From an uncultured Erysipelotrichaceae bacterium (GTDB taxonomy: Bacteria; Bacillota_I; Bacilli_A; Erysipelotrichales; Erysipelotrichaceae), in assembly GCA_946537255.1 (NCBI GenBank), contig CAMNFS010000008.1, positions 1 through 51,967 on the forward strand: a stretch of 51,967 nt of DNA. The letters are read 5' to 3'. The translations under genes were made by a program, and so were the position numbers. Below, in pieces: positions 1 to 7,707 of this stretch; positions within the stretch are counted from its first letter, which is position 1; the number at the start of each line of letters is the position of its first letter. The notes under the pieces were generated by a model, which was given only the letters and a program-made list of their open reading frames with translations, ran no database searches and was not told the origin of the DNA.

Positions 1-1236
1 GTCTTTTTTCTTTACCCTTTCCCTGAGCGACATGATTCCGAAATTCGCGTTCATCGGCTGAAAGTGATCCGGGTCAGCGGTGGCAATATAATGCGCCATC
101 GCTCCGATCATCGTTTCCTTCCCCACCGTAACGAGCGGCTCTTCTTTCAGATAATGGCTGAGGTTGATCCCTGCAAGCATGCCGGAGGCGGCACTTTCGA
201 CATACCCTTCCACTCCGGTCATCTGTCCGGCAAAGAACAGATCTTCACGCGCTTTTGACTGATAGGTTTCCTTCAGGCAGTGCGGGGCGTTGATATAGTT
301 GTTCCGGTGCATGACGCCATAACGCACGATTTCACACTGTTCAAGCCCCGGGATCATCCGCAGAATCCGCTTCTGCTCTCCCCAGGTGAGATGTGTCTGA
401 AAGCCCACGAGATTATAGAGCGTTCCTTCCGCGTTGTCCTGACGCAGCTGTACCACCGCGTAGGGCCGCCTGCCGTCTTTTTCAAGGCCGACGGGTTTCA
501 TCGGTCCGAAAAGAAGCGTATTCCTTCCCCGCCTGGCCATGACTTCAAAAGGCATGCAGCCTTCAAAATAAACTTCCTGCTCAAAGTCATGAAGAGGAGC
601 GGTCTTTGCGGTGATTACCGCTTCATAGAACGCGCTGAACTCTTCCTCACTCATCGGGCAGTTGACATAGTCCGCGTCTCCCTTGTCATAGCGGGATTTG
701 CGATAGGCTTTGGAAAAGTCAATGGATTCCGCGGTCACAATCGGTGCCGCCGCGTCATAGAAATAACAGTACTTTTCATTCAGCAGCTCCCGGATCGGTT
801 TCATGAGCGCTTCACTTGTCAAAGGCCCGGTCGCAATCACACAGGGACCATCCGGAACAGCGTCCGCTTCCTTTACGGAAACAGTAATATTCGGATGATT
901 CCTGACGGCATGGTCCACATATTCCGAAAACCCACTGCGATCAACCGCCAGGGCGCTTCCGGCCGGAATACGGGTATGGTCCGCCGCCTCCATGATCAAA
1001 GAACCGATGATCCGCATCTCTTCCTTCAGAAGACCAACCCCGTTGGTCAGTGCGTCTGAGCGCAGGCTGTTGGAACAGACCAGCTCCGCAAATGTGTCCT
1101 GCGAATGCGCCGGCGTTTTCCGTGCCGGTTTCATTTCCACAAGCGTCACCTCTATGCCGCGCTGTGCCAGCTGCCATGCGGCTTCGCACCCGGCAAGCCC
1201 TGCCCCGATCACTGTCGCTTTTAATTCCCTGCTCAT
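1..1236 (-). CDS. trmFO: Methylenetetrahydrofolate-tRNA-(uracil-5-)-methyltransferase TrmFO, C-terminus cut by window edge
   Basis: FAD-dependent tRNA methyltransferase that makes 5-methyluridine at position 54 using methylenetetrahydrofolate. Translation from the ATG at 1236 gives an N-terminal Rossmann motif, [14 protein letters not shown] (about residues 9-22), then the family-typical [20 protein letters not shown]. The last codons before the window edge read [10 protein letters not shown]...RVKKKD, which matches the family's C-terminal third. The frame is open for 412 codons without a stop. The family is usually about 435-440 residues, so roughly 25 residues lie outside the window. A purine-rich leader (AAGGAAGAAGGAAAAG) precedes the ATG. 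It is separated from topA by a terminator hairpin, so it may have its own promoter or depend on read-through. Product assignment is firm. Confidence 0.95.
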   Translation of the reverse strand, partial: MSRELKATVIGAGLAGCEAAWQLAQRGIEVTLVEMKPARKTPAHSQDTFAELVCSNSLRSDALTNGVGLLKEEMRIIGSLIMEAADHTRIPAGSALAVDRSGFSEYVDHAVRNHPNITVSVKEADAVPDGPCVIATGPLTSEALMKPIRELLNEKYCYFYDAAAPIVTAESIDFSKAYRKSRYDKGDADYVNCPMSEEEFSAFYEAVITAKTAPLHDFEQEVYFEGCMPFEVMARRGRNTLLFGPMKPVGLEKDGRRPYAVVQLRQDNAEGTLYNLVGFQTHLTWGEQKRILRMIPGLEQCEIVRYGVMHRNNYINAPHCLKETYQSKAREDLFFAGQMTGVEGYVESAASGMLAGINLSHYLKEEPLVTVGKETMIGAMAHYIATADPDHFQPMNANFGIMSLRERVKKKD

Positions 1237-1269
1237 TCCTGTTTCTTTTCCTTCTTCCTTAATCATTCC

Positions 1270-1288
1270 AAAAAGGCGGCATCCCGCC
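1270..1288 (-). terminator. Rho-independent terminator after topA
   Basis: Read on the minus strand the hairpin is GGCGG-GATG-CCGCC followed by TTTTT. It lies between the topA stop codon (1300-1302) and the trmFO start. The stem is short (5 G/C pairs), so termination may be partial. Confidence 0.65.
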
Positions 1289-1299
1289 CTTCTGTTATT

Positions 1300-3393
1300 C
1301 TACTTTGTATCAGACGCCGCTGTCTTTCGGCGGGAAGCTGTTTTCTTCGCAGCCGGTTTTTTAGCAGCAGAAGTTTTTCTTGCGGTACGGTCCTTTTTCG
1401 AAACAATCTTTTCGCCGTTGAGATTTTCCATATAGTGACACTTCGGAAATCTCGAGCATCCATAGAAATAGGTTCCGTAGCGGCTTTTTCTTTTCAGCAG
1501 CTCGCCTTCCCCGCATTCCGGGCAGCTGCGGCCGGTCGGTTCAGGCTTTTCCTTCTCCCTGCCTTCCAGCTGTGCCTTGTAATGGCAGGATGGAAAGCCG
1601 CTGCAGGAAATGAACTTCCCATACGGACCGGTGCGGTATACCAGCGGTTTTCCGCATTCCGGACAGAGATCCCCGGTTTCCTCCGGCTTGATCTTCTCCA
1701 TGTTTTCATACGCGCTGTCAAGCAGCGGGACAAACTTTTCCCAGAACCGTTTCAGTGTCGCGGTTTCATCCTCCTGGCCTTCCGCAATCCGGTCAAGATC
1801 CGATTCCATCTCCGCGGTGTATTTCACATTGATGATCGAAGAGAAGAACTCATCCAGCTTTTCGGTGGTGAGAATTCCCTGCTCGGTCGGGAAGAAGACC
1901 TTGGTCTTGGATTTCTCGGTGGAGTTTTCCAGTTTCACATAGTTGCGGTTCTGGATTGTCTCAATGATCATCGCATACGTACTCGGACGTCCGACACCCT
2001 GCTCCTCAAGAACCTTGATCAGCCGTGCTTCCGTATAACGGGCAGGCGGTTCCGTAAAGTGCTGGTTTGGCTTGATCTCTTCCGGTACCAGCTTCTCCCC
2101 TTCCTTCAGCATCGGCAGAAGGGTGTCCTTGGAGGAATAGTAGTCACCATAGACCTTCAGCCAGCCGTCAAAGACAAGCGTCGATCCGCTGGTTGTAAAA
2201 TCGTAGCCGCTGCGGGAAAGAGTAATGGACTTGCCGGCGTATCTGGCCGGGGCCATCTGGCTCGCAAGCGCGCGGGCATAGATCATTTTGTACAGTCTGT
2301 ACTGCTCACTGGTCAGGTATGGCTTGATCTTCTCCGGATCATTGTCGAGACTGGTCGGCCGGATCGCTTCATGCGCGTCCTGTGCGTTGGCATCATTTTT
2401 TACCTTATAGGAACCACGGTAGTTTTTCCCGTAGGTGGTTTCAATCAGCTCACCGGCAGCTTTTATATAAAGATCGGAAAGCCTGGTGCTGTCTGTACGC
2501 ATGTAGGTGATCAGACCCTCTTCGCCATTTCCGATATCCACGCCTTCGTAAAGACGCTGGGCAATCGTCATCGTTCTTCTGGCGCTGAAATTCAGTTTGT
2601 TGGATGCCTCCTGCTGAAGCGTGGAGGTGATGAACGGCTTGAACGGCGCGGTGGATTTCGAGGTTTCCTTGATCGCGCTGATCTCGAATTCTCCCTGGCA
2701 TGCCTGGAAGGCTTCCATCGCTTCCTTCTCGCTGTGCAGTTCCGCTTTTTCCCCGTTGATTTTCGCGAGGCTGGCATTGAACCCGGTTCCGTCCTTGCAG
2801 AATCTGGCATCGATGGTCCAGTACTCCACCGGTACAAACGCTTTGATTTCCTTTTCCCGCTCAACAATCAGCTTCAGGGCAACGGACTGAACCCGGCCTG
2901 CCGACTTGGATTTGATCTTATTATGAAGGAGCTTGGAAAGCTTGAAGCCGATGATCCGGTCAAGAATCCTTCTGGTCTCCTGAGAGTGAACAAGATCCAT
3001 GTCAATCGCGCGGGGATGCTCGAATGCCTGATGAACCGCATCCCTGGTGATCTCATTGAAGGTTACACGGTCCACCGCGTTTTCATCCAGCCCGAGTTCC
3101 TGAGACAGATGCCAGGAAATCGCTTCTCCTTCCCGGTCCGGGTCGGTCGCGAGATAGACGCTGTCGCTTTTTCTGGCGAGCTTCTTCAGCTCGTTAACGG
3201 TACTGTTCTTATCCGGGCTGACCACATAGGTCGGCCGGAAATTATCTTCAACATCAACCCCGAGTCCATCCTTTCCTTTGATGGCAAGATCACGGATATG
3301 TCCTTTGGAGGAAACAACCTCATAATCCTTTCCAAGGTATTTCTGAATGGTTTTGGACTTGGAAGGTGACTCTACAATAACAAGATTTTTCAT
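1300..3393 (-). CDS. topA: DNA topoisomerase I (type IA)
   Basis: Relaxes negatively supercoiled DNA through a tyrosine-DNA intermediate. The 697-residue protein starts MKNLVIVESPSKSKTIQKYL, with the TOPRIM glutamate at residue 8 and the acidic triad in TDPDREGE (83-90). The active-site tyrosine is Tyr297 in GLITYMRTDS. Two four-cysteine zinc ribbons lie at about 577-603 and 624-652, followed by a Lys/Ala-rich basic tail likely to contact DNA. The frame stays open 26 codons upstream, but the ATG at 3393 aligns with the family N-terminus and is preceded by TGAGG. A promoter-like element lies in the 81-bp gap to dprA, and a terminator follows the gene. Confidence 0.97.
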   Translation of the reverse strand: MKNLVIVESPSKSKTIQKYLGKDYEVVSSKGHIRDLAIKGKDGLGVDVEDNFRPTYVVSPDKNSTVNELKKLARKSDSVYLATDPDREGEAISWHLSQELGLDENAVDRVTFNEITRDAVHQAFEHPRAIDMDLVHSQETRRILDRIIGFKLSKLLHNKIKSKSAGRVQSVALKLIVEREKEIKAFVPVEYWTIDARFCKDGTGFNASLAKINGEKAELHSEKEAMEAFQACQGEFEISAIKETSKSTAPFKPFITSTLQQEASNKLNFSARRTMTIAQRLYEGVDIGNGEEGLITYMRTDSTRLSDLYIKAAGELIETTYGKNYRGSYKVKNDANAQDAHEAIRPTSLDNDPEKIKPYLTSEQYRLYKMIYARALASQMAPARYAGKSITLSRSGYDFTTSGSTLVFDGWLKVYGDYYSSKDTLLPMLKEGEKLVPEEIKPNQHFTEPPARYTEARLIKVLEEQGVGRPSTYAMIIETIQNRNYVKLENSTEKSKTKVFFPTEQGILTTEKLDEFFSSIINVKYTAEMESDLDRIAEGQEDETATLKRFWEKFVPLLDSAYENMEKIKPEETGDLCPECGKPLVYRTGPYGKFISCSGFPSCHYKAQLEGREKEKPEPTGRSCPECGEGELLKRKSRYGTYFYGCSRFPKCHYMENLNGEKIVSKKDRTARKTSAAKKPAAKKTASRRKTAASDTK

Positions 3394-3438
3394 GAAGGCC
3401 TCACATTCTTTTTTCTGTGTCACAAGGAACAATTCCAA

Positions 3439-3467
3439 AGAATATCCCAAGACGTTTATCTTGGCAA
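3439..3467 (-). promoter_or_regulatory. Likely sigma-A-type promoter for topA
   Basis: On the minus strand TTGCCA (5 of 6 to TTGACA, 3467-3462) is spaced 17 bases from TATTCT (3444-3439), about 45 bases before the topA ATG. The spacer contains CCAAG...CTTGG, a small inverted repeat that could be a protein site or chance. Confidence 0.45.
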
Positions 3468-3474
3468 GCAAAAC

Positions 3475-4233
3475 TCAAAAACTTTTCAGCGGACGCATCT
3501 GATGCAGAATCGCCTCATCATAGATGAGATTGGCGCCCTGTGAAATCAGAAGATTACAGCCAAGTCCGTCAGGATCATTGAAAAGATAAGGAAAACACCA
3601 CACCTCCCTGCCAAGATTCAGCGCTTCATTCACCGTTCCCATCGTGCCGCTTTTCACAGCCGCCTGGGTGACGATCACCCCGTCGGACAGCGCCGCGAGA
3701 ATCCGGTTGCGCCAGGGAAAATGATGTTTCTTCACCCCTGTACTGCTGGGATATTCGGAAAGAATCAGCTGTTCCTGTTCCATTCTTCTGTACAGATATT
3801 CATTCTCTCTTGGATAGCGGACATTGAGACCGCAGCCGATCACGCCGATCGTCCACCCGTGATTTCCCATCGCGGTCCGATGAACAATTCCATCCACGCC
3901 TCTGGCAAGCCCGGAAACAAGCACAAACCGTTCGGAAAGAATCACCGCGGCCAGTTCCGTATTCGCCTTTCCATACGCGTTCACTTTCCGGCTTCCGACA
4001 ATCGTGATGCACGGTTTCTTCAGAAGCCCGGGATTCCCCCGGTAGAAAAGCACCCAGGGCGGAAACCGGAGAGAGCGCAGCCGGGCCGGGTAATCCGCGT
4101 CCAGAATGGTGAGATAGTGATCCGTTATCACCGCTTTTCCAGGATCTTCATCGGTTCTTACAGCATTGGCAATGGCAGACCAGTCACCGTCATGTTTATA
4201 ACTGTAAAGAGCCAGACGTTCACGAAGATTCAT
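3475..4233 (-). CDS. dprA: DNA processing protein DprA (short form)
   Basis: In competent bacteria DprA loads RecA onto incoming single-stranded DNA. The Rossmann-like core is clear: VGSRKVNAYGKANTELA, then VLVSGLARGVDGIVHRTAM, and later an SGTMGTVNEAL segment. At about 252 residues it is short for the family (commonly 280-370). It ends soon after the core with no sign of the C-terminal winged-helix region. The chosen ATG at 4233 has GGAGG eleven bases upstream. In-frame alternatives at 4251 (ATG) and 4266 (GTG) would add 6-11 residues but have no better ribosome binding site. The gene is the fourth in the lepB-rbgA-rnhB-dprA-topA run. See the hairpin at 4238-4283, which could control it. Confidence 0.9.
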   Translation of the reverse strand: MNLRERLALYSYKHDGDWSAIANAVRTDEDPGKAVITDHYLTILDADYPARLRSLRFPPWVLFYRGNPGLLKKPCITIVGSRKVNAYGKANTELAAVILSERFVLVSGLARGVDGIVHRTAMGNHGWTIGVIGCGLNVRYPRENEYLYRRMEQEQLILSEYPSSTGVKKHHFPWRNRILAALSDGVIVTQAAVKSGTMGTVNEALNLGREVWCFPYLFNDPDGLGCNLLISQGANLIYDEAILHQMRPLKSF

Positions 4234-4237
4234 AAAT

Positions 4238-4283
4238 AAAAAAGCCTCCATTGTACTGATAGTCACAAACGGAGGATTTCTCC
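4238..4283 (-). promoter_or_regulatory. Putative attenuator or ribosome-binding-site-sequestering hairpin before dprA
   Basis: On the minus strand CCTCC (4275-4271) can pair with GGAGG (4249-4245), reinforced by TTGT/ACAA pairing (4268-4265 with 4254-4251). Six T residues follow (4243-4238). The downstream arm GGAGG is also the dprA Shine-Dalgarno sequence. An alternative, mutually exclusive stem pairs GGAG (4283-4280) with CTCC (4274-4271) and would free the GGAGG. This is the layout of a terminator/antiterminator or on/off translation switch, but no ligand or leader peptide was recognised. Confidence 0.4.
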
Positions 4284-4311
4284 ATCAGTTTCTGTTGGGA
4301 CCGGTCCTTTT

Positions 4312-4926
4312 TCAGAACAGGCTGAGCTGCTTTGCGGCCACCGGGCCATAGCTGCGGCGGTGGATTTCGGTAATGCCGTAGTCCTCAATAGCCTGCAGAT
4401 GTTCCTTTGTCGGATAGCCTTTGTTTCTGGCAAAGCCATACTGAGGATACAGACGGTCATACTCCTTCATGATTCTGTCTCTCGTCACCTTGGCAAGAAT
4501 ACTTCCTGCCGCGATCGAGATCGACTTCTGATCTCCCTTGACCAGGGAAACAGCCGCCTGATCCAAAAGCGGCATCGCATCTGTCAGAATGACATCAGCG
4601 GGCAGATCCGAAGCGATGGATGAAAATGCCATCTGATCCGCCCGGTAGATATTCCAGCGGTCGATTTCCGCCGGGGAAACATTGCGGATTTCAAAATACA
4701 GGGCATCCTGCTGAATCACGTCAAAAAGACGTTCCCGTTTTGCCTCGCTCAGAGCCTTGGAATCATAGATTTCCGGATTTTCATAGCCAATCGGAAAGAT
4801 GACTCCGGCAACCGTCAGCGGTCCGGCCAGCGGTCCCCTTCCGGCCTCGTCAATGCCAAGCACAAGCTTTCCGTCCGCCCATGCCTGATGTTCGTAGTCA
4901 TTCGGACACACCCGCTTCGCTTTCAT
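4312..4926 (-). CDS. rnhB: Ribonuclease HII
   Basis: Removes ribonucleotides and RNA primers from RNA:DNA hybrids. The 204-residue protein carries the diagnostic LGIDEAGRGPLAGPLTVAGV motif (about residues 23-42), giving the first two catalytic acids Asp26 and Glu27. Further acids lie in ILTDAMPL and the AGSILAKVTRDRIM segment, and the C-terminal NKGYPTKEHL stretch is family-typical. Its start overlaps the 3' end of rbgA by 29 bp, which suggests translational coupling. GGAAAGAGAAG lies ahead of the ATG. Confidence 0.96.
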   Translation of the reverse strand: MKAKRVCPNDYEHQAWADGKLVLGIDEAGRGPLAGPLTVAGVIFPIGYENPEIYDSKALSEAKRERLFDVIQQDALYFEIRNVSPAEIDRWNIYRADQMAFSSIASDLPADVILTDAMPLLDQAAVSLVKGDQKSISIAAGSILAKVTRDRIMKEYDRLYPQYGFARNKGYPTKEHLQAIEDYGITEIHRRSYGPVAAKQLSLF

Positions 4927-5773
4927 CTTCTTCTCTTTCCAGGGTCATTTTTCCCAGCCGCCCGCGCCGCAGTTCATGAAGAAACAGGGAGGCAGCCCTG
5001 TCCCGGTCCGCAGCCCCGTCTGCCTGAAGAAGATTGCGTTTTTCCGCGATCGCCTCCAGCATCGCGTCCGTACGGATTGCCGGGTCGGTTTCATATTCCT
5101 TCTCAAGCCGCATGGGATACAGGTCACGGATCACATGGATGGTATCCATCGCCACTTCCTTGAGATCAAGAATCGTATCATTGATGGCACCGGTCGCGGC
5201 CAGAAGAGAACCGACGCGCTGATTCTCAAATTTCGGCCAGAGCACACCCGGTGTATCCAGAATCTCGAGGGTTGGATCCGCGTGGATCCAGGTCAGAGAC
5301 CTTGTGACTCCGGGCCGGTCTTCGGTTTTCGCGCTGCTTCTGCCGGCAATCCGGTTGATCAGGGTTGACTTGCCGCAGTTGGGAATCCCGACTGCCATTG
5401 CCCGCATGGCCCGCGGCCGGATGCCGCGGCGGATCATGCGTTCGCGCTTTGCCTTGGTAAGCTGCTGGCAGGCCTGTACCACCTTCTTGCGTACATCCTT
5501 GTCTTTGGCAAGATTCATGGCCATGCAGATACAGTCGTCACGATTCAGTTTTCTGACAAAGGCGGCGGTTGCCTCTTCATCCGCGAGGTCGATTTTGGAA
5601 AGCAGAATCAGCCTGGGCTTCTGAGGAGCCAGTTCCTCCAGCACCGGATTATGAGAGGAAAGCGGGATTCTCGCATCCCGCACCTCAATGATCATATCCA
5701 CTGCCTTCAGATGCTCCGCCATATCCCGGCGGGCTTTTTCCATATGGCCGGGATACCATTGAATCGTTACCAT
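4898..5773 (-). CDS. rbgA: Ribosome biogenesis GTPase RbgA (YlqF)
   Basis: Circularly permuted GTPase needed for late 50S subunit assembly. Motif order is G4 (LLSKID, about 57-62), then G1 (GIPNCGKSTLINRI, 129-142), then G3 (DTPG, 173-176), the permuted arrangement of the YlqF/YawG group. The N-terminus IQWYPGHMEKARRDM is typical. The C-terminal helical region (from about 190) matches the rRNA-binding part of the family. At 291 residues it has normal length. Its ATG overlaps the lepB stop codon (ATGGTAA arrangement) and its 3' end overlaps rnhB. Confidence 0.96.
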   Translation of the reverse strand: MVTIQWYPGHMEKARRDMAEHLKAVDMIIEVRDARIPLSSHNPVLEELAPQKPRLILLSKIDLADEEATAAFVRKLNRDDCICMAMNLAKDKDVRKKVVQACQQLTKAKRERMIRRGIRPRAMRAMAVGIPNCGKSTLINRIAGRSSAKTEDRPGVTRSLTWIHADPTLEILDTPGVLWPKFENQRVGSLLAATGAINDTILDLKEVAMDTIHVIRDLYPMRLEKEYETDPAIRTDAMLEAIAEKRNLLQADGAADRDRAASLFLHELRRGRLGKMTLEREEDESEAGVSE

Positions 5774-6333
5774 GATTTCACTCCGAACTGACTCAGAGGA
5801 AGCAGAATAAATGCCCCCTTGGCCAGAATCTGTTCCTTCTCAAACGGGCCGTAATAACGGCTGTCGCGGCTGCCCGGACGGTTGTCGCCAAGGCAGTAAT
5901 ATTCCTTTTCGCCCAGGGTAACCGGTTCCACGTCACTCATGAATCCGGTTCCGAAGCTGTCCTTATATTCCTTATTCAGGAAGGGTTCTTCCATGACCTC
6001 GCCGTTGATCTTCAGCACCCCGTCCTTGTATTCGAGGGTTTCGCCCGGCATTCCGATCACCCGTTTGACAAGATATTCATTCTTCTCCCCCAGATAGATG
6101 ATCGCGATATCAAAACGCCGGATATCTCCCAGCCGCACACTCAGCACATTGGATATGCCAAGGGCGTTGGATTCCAGGGTCGGATACATCGAGCTTCCCT
6201 GAACCCGGATCGGTCGCGCCAGAAACTGGGTACACAGAAAAACAATGGTCATCGAAATCAGAAGCGTCTTCAGAAAATCCCAGATCTCCGCCCAAAGTGA
6301 AGTTTTTTTATCTTTTTCGTTTGTTTCACTCAT
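5767..6333 (-). CDS. lepB: Signal peptidase I
   Basis: Membrane serine protease that removes signal peptides from exported proteins. The 188-residue protein has one N-terminal membrane helix (about residues 20-40). The catalytic Ser48 is in VQGSSMYPTL and the general-base Lys90 in EYLVKRVIGMPGE. The conserved box LGDNRPGSRDSRYYGP lies at about 148-163. The gene overlaps rbgA by 7 bp and starts only 24 bp after the upstream lipoprotein gene, with no terminator in between. The ribosome binding site is weak. Transcription from the surface-glycan cassette may therefore continue into this housekeeping run. Confidence 0.96.
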   Translation of the reverse strand: MSETNEKDKKTSLWAEIWDFLKTLLISMTIVFLCTQFLARPIRVQGSSMYPTLESNALGISNVLSVRLGDIRRFDIAIIYLGEKNEYLVKRVIGMPGETLEYKDGVLKINGEVMEEPFLNKEYKDSFGTGFMSDVEPVTLGEKEYYCLGDNRPGSRDSRYYGPFEKEQILAKGAFILLPLSQFGVKSW

Positions 6334-6357
6334 AGTCTGTACTCACACTTCCATCCT

Positions 6358-7002
6358 TCATGACTGTTCCTGCGGGCTGAACTTCACGCAGTAAAAATCC
6401 CCAAGACTTTCATCCGCGAAGAATTCCTTGAATTCCAGTTTGAATTCCTTCCTGTCCTCAGGAACCTGATAGACAAAATCCGCGGTATTGGTTTCTTCCT
6501 TTTTCAGAACCACGGTTCCCGGAAACATCCCCTGCACTCCTTCCAGGCTGACATTCCGCTTGTAGGTCGGGGCGGTCGCCCACTCATCCCGGTAAGTCAG
6601 CGGAGTACTGTAATCCTCTTCGCCGGTTCCGCCCCACTGTACCTGATAGTCCGTATCATACAGGGTAAGATCTGTGCTCTGGGTGCTTTTGGTGGTGATG
6701 GTCAGAACCAGAAGTTTCATCCCCTGATCCGGTTTGATTCCCTGATAGTCGGATGTAAGATACGCGTTGTTCAGCGTAAATTCCAGAAAAGCGGTTTTCA
6801 TGGTATCGCCAAGGGCGCCATCCGCCCTTCCAAACGAAGATTCAATGACCTTCGGACCGGTCTCTGAGACAGTCTCAGTACTCTGTTCAGAGGATTCAGC
6901 AGCGGAAGAAGACGGCTTTGCGGACGGAGTGCCGCTCGTTCCGGCACAGCCGCAGAAAAGCGTCATCAGAAATATCACCAGTACGGTTCTCTTCCATTTC
7001 AT
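6358..7002 (-). CDS. Lipoprotein with a DUF4352-like domain
   Basis: The N-terminus MKWKRTVLVIFLMTLFCGC is a lipoprotein signal with a likely lipidated cysteine after Gly. A Ser/Thr/Glu-rich linker follows, then a beta-rich domain: DTMKTAFLEFTLNNAYLTSD...LLVLTITTKSTQS. That pattern resembles the DUF4352 family of secreted Ig-like domains. About 214 residues. The ATG at 7002 is preferred because GGAGG sits six bases upstream. The in-frame ATG at 7008 directly abuts that GGAGG. The gene closes the aminosugar cassette, between the small transporters and lepB. Function unknown; a surface-exposed accessory role is inferred only from location. Confidence 0.7.
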   Translation of the reverse strand: MKWKRTVLVIFLMTLFCGCAGTSGTPSAKPSSSAAESSEQSTETVSETGPKVIESSFGRADGALGDTMKTAFLEFTLNNAYLTSDYQGIKPDQGMKLLVLTITTKSTQSTDLTLYDTDYQVQWGGTGEEDYSTPLTYRDEWATAPTYKRNVSLEGVQGMFPGTVVLKKEETNTADFVYQVPEDRKEFKLEFKEFFADESLGDFYCVKFSPQEQS

Positions 7003-7004
7003 AC

Positions 7005-7355
7005 TCATCCTCCAAGGGAATAGACAATAATCCCTGCAATAATCAGAAGAAGCGCAGCGGCCTTCTTCGCATTCATTTTCTCATGAAAAATAGTAACACC
7101 GAAATATGTGATATACACATAGGAAGTTGTCTCAAGGATCGGACCGAGCGACAGCGGAATCCCGCGGTAGGCAATCACCGAACAGAGCGTCGCAATCACA
7201 AAGATCACATAGGCTCCGATCACCAGCGGATTGAGATACTGATCCCAGAAGGAGCGGTACTGTTTCTCCGCCGCCTTTTTGAGCAGTACCTGTGAAACCG
7301 CGCTGATAAAAGTCCCGAAAAGGATGAACAGCGAATAACGGAAGGTTTCACTCAT
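7005..7355 (-). CDS. Half-size SMR/EamA-type membrane transporter, partner B
   Basis: A 116-residue, four-helix protein of the drug/metabolite transporter superfamily. Visible traits are AVSQVLLKKAAE near the first helix, GIPLSLGPILETTSYVYITYFGVTIFHEKM in the third, and a final helix AAALLLIIAGIIVYSLG. The start at 7355 follows AGGAGGATCCCA and lies inside the end of the upstream paralogue (8-bp overlap), so the two halves are probably translationally coupled. Paired half-size members commonly act as heterodimers, for example the ArnE/ArnF undecaprenyl-phosphate-aminosugar flippase. The flanking polyprenyl-phosphate-type glycosyltransferase and sugar aminotransferase make a lipid-linked sugar flippase more likely than a drug exporter. 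Confidence 0.75.
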   Translation of the reverse strand: MSETFRYSLFILFGTFISAVSQVLLKKAAEKQYRSFWDQYLNPLVIGAYVIFVIATLCSVIAYRGIPLSLGPILETTSYVYITYFGVTIFHEKMNAKKAAALLLIIAGIIVYSLGG

Positions 7356-7707
7356 TGGGATCCTCCTCTTCGTCCGCGTAAGCATACAGAACGACTCCGG
7401 CTACTACCGTCAGAAGTCCGATCACCTTCATAGCGGTCACCCGCTCCTGAAAAAACAGAATCCCGTAGAGAAATCCCCAGACAACCGTCACTGCTTTATT
7501 GGCAAAGGCCACAGTCAGCGGCAGGTGCCGGATCACCTGCTGCCAGCCGATCGCATACACCCCAAGCAGAACAATCACCATCCCGTAATACAGACAGAAC
7601 TTCGGGGAAAGAAACGGTTCTGTCGCAGCCAGTTTGGAAAAAACAGAAGACAGGGAATAGACCGCAAGCAGCGCGTGCAGAAAAATCCAGATGCCCGCAC
7701 GTTTCAT
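7348..7707 (-). CDS. Half-size SMR/EamA-type membrane transporter, partner A
   Basis: A 119-residue protein with four predicted membrane helices. Features include AVYSLSSVFSKLAATEPF at the first helix and LPLTVAFANKAVTVVWGFLYGILFFQERVT, with the small-residue and Glu pattern usual before the last helix of SMR/EamA proteins. The protein ends in an acidic tail. It overlaps partner B by 8 bp and follows the ATP-grasp gene through a 4-bp overlap. It is the upstream half of a presumed heterodimer. The context (sugar aminotransferase, polyprenyl-phosphate-type glycosyltransferase) suggests flipping of an undecaprenyl-phosphate-linked sugar. Confidence 0.75.
   Translation of the reverse strand: MKRAGIWIFLHALLAVYSLSSVFSKLAATEPFLSPKFCLYYGMVIVLLGVYAIGWQQVIRHLPLTVAFANKAVTVVWGFLYGILFFQERVTAMKVIGLLTVVAGVVLYAYADEEEDPNE

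Noticed and set aside
1435-3369. Long open frame on the plus strand antisense to topA
   Set aside because: Its translation has no recognisable motif, and it lies wholly inside a gene with a complete topoisomerase domain set. It is a by-product of codon bias.
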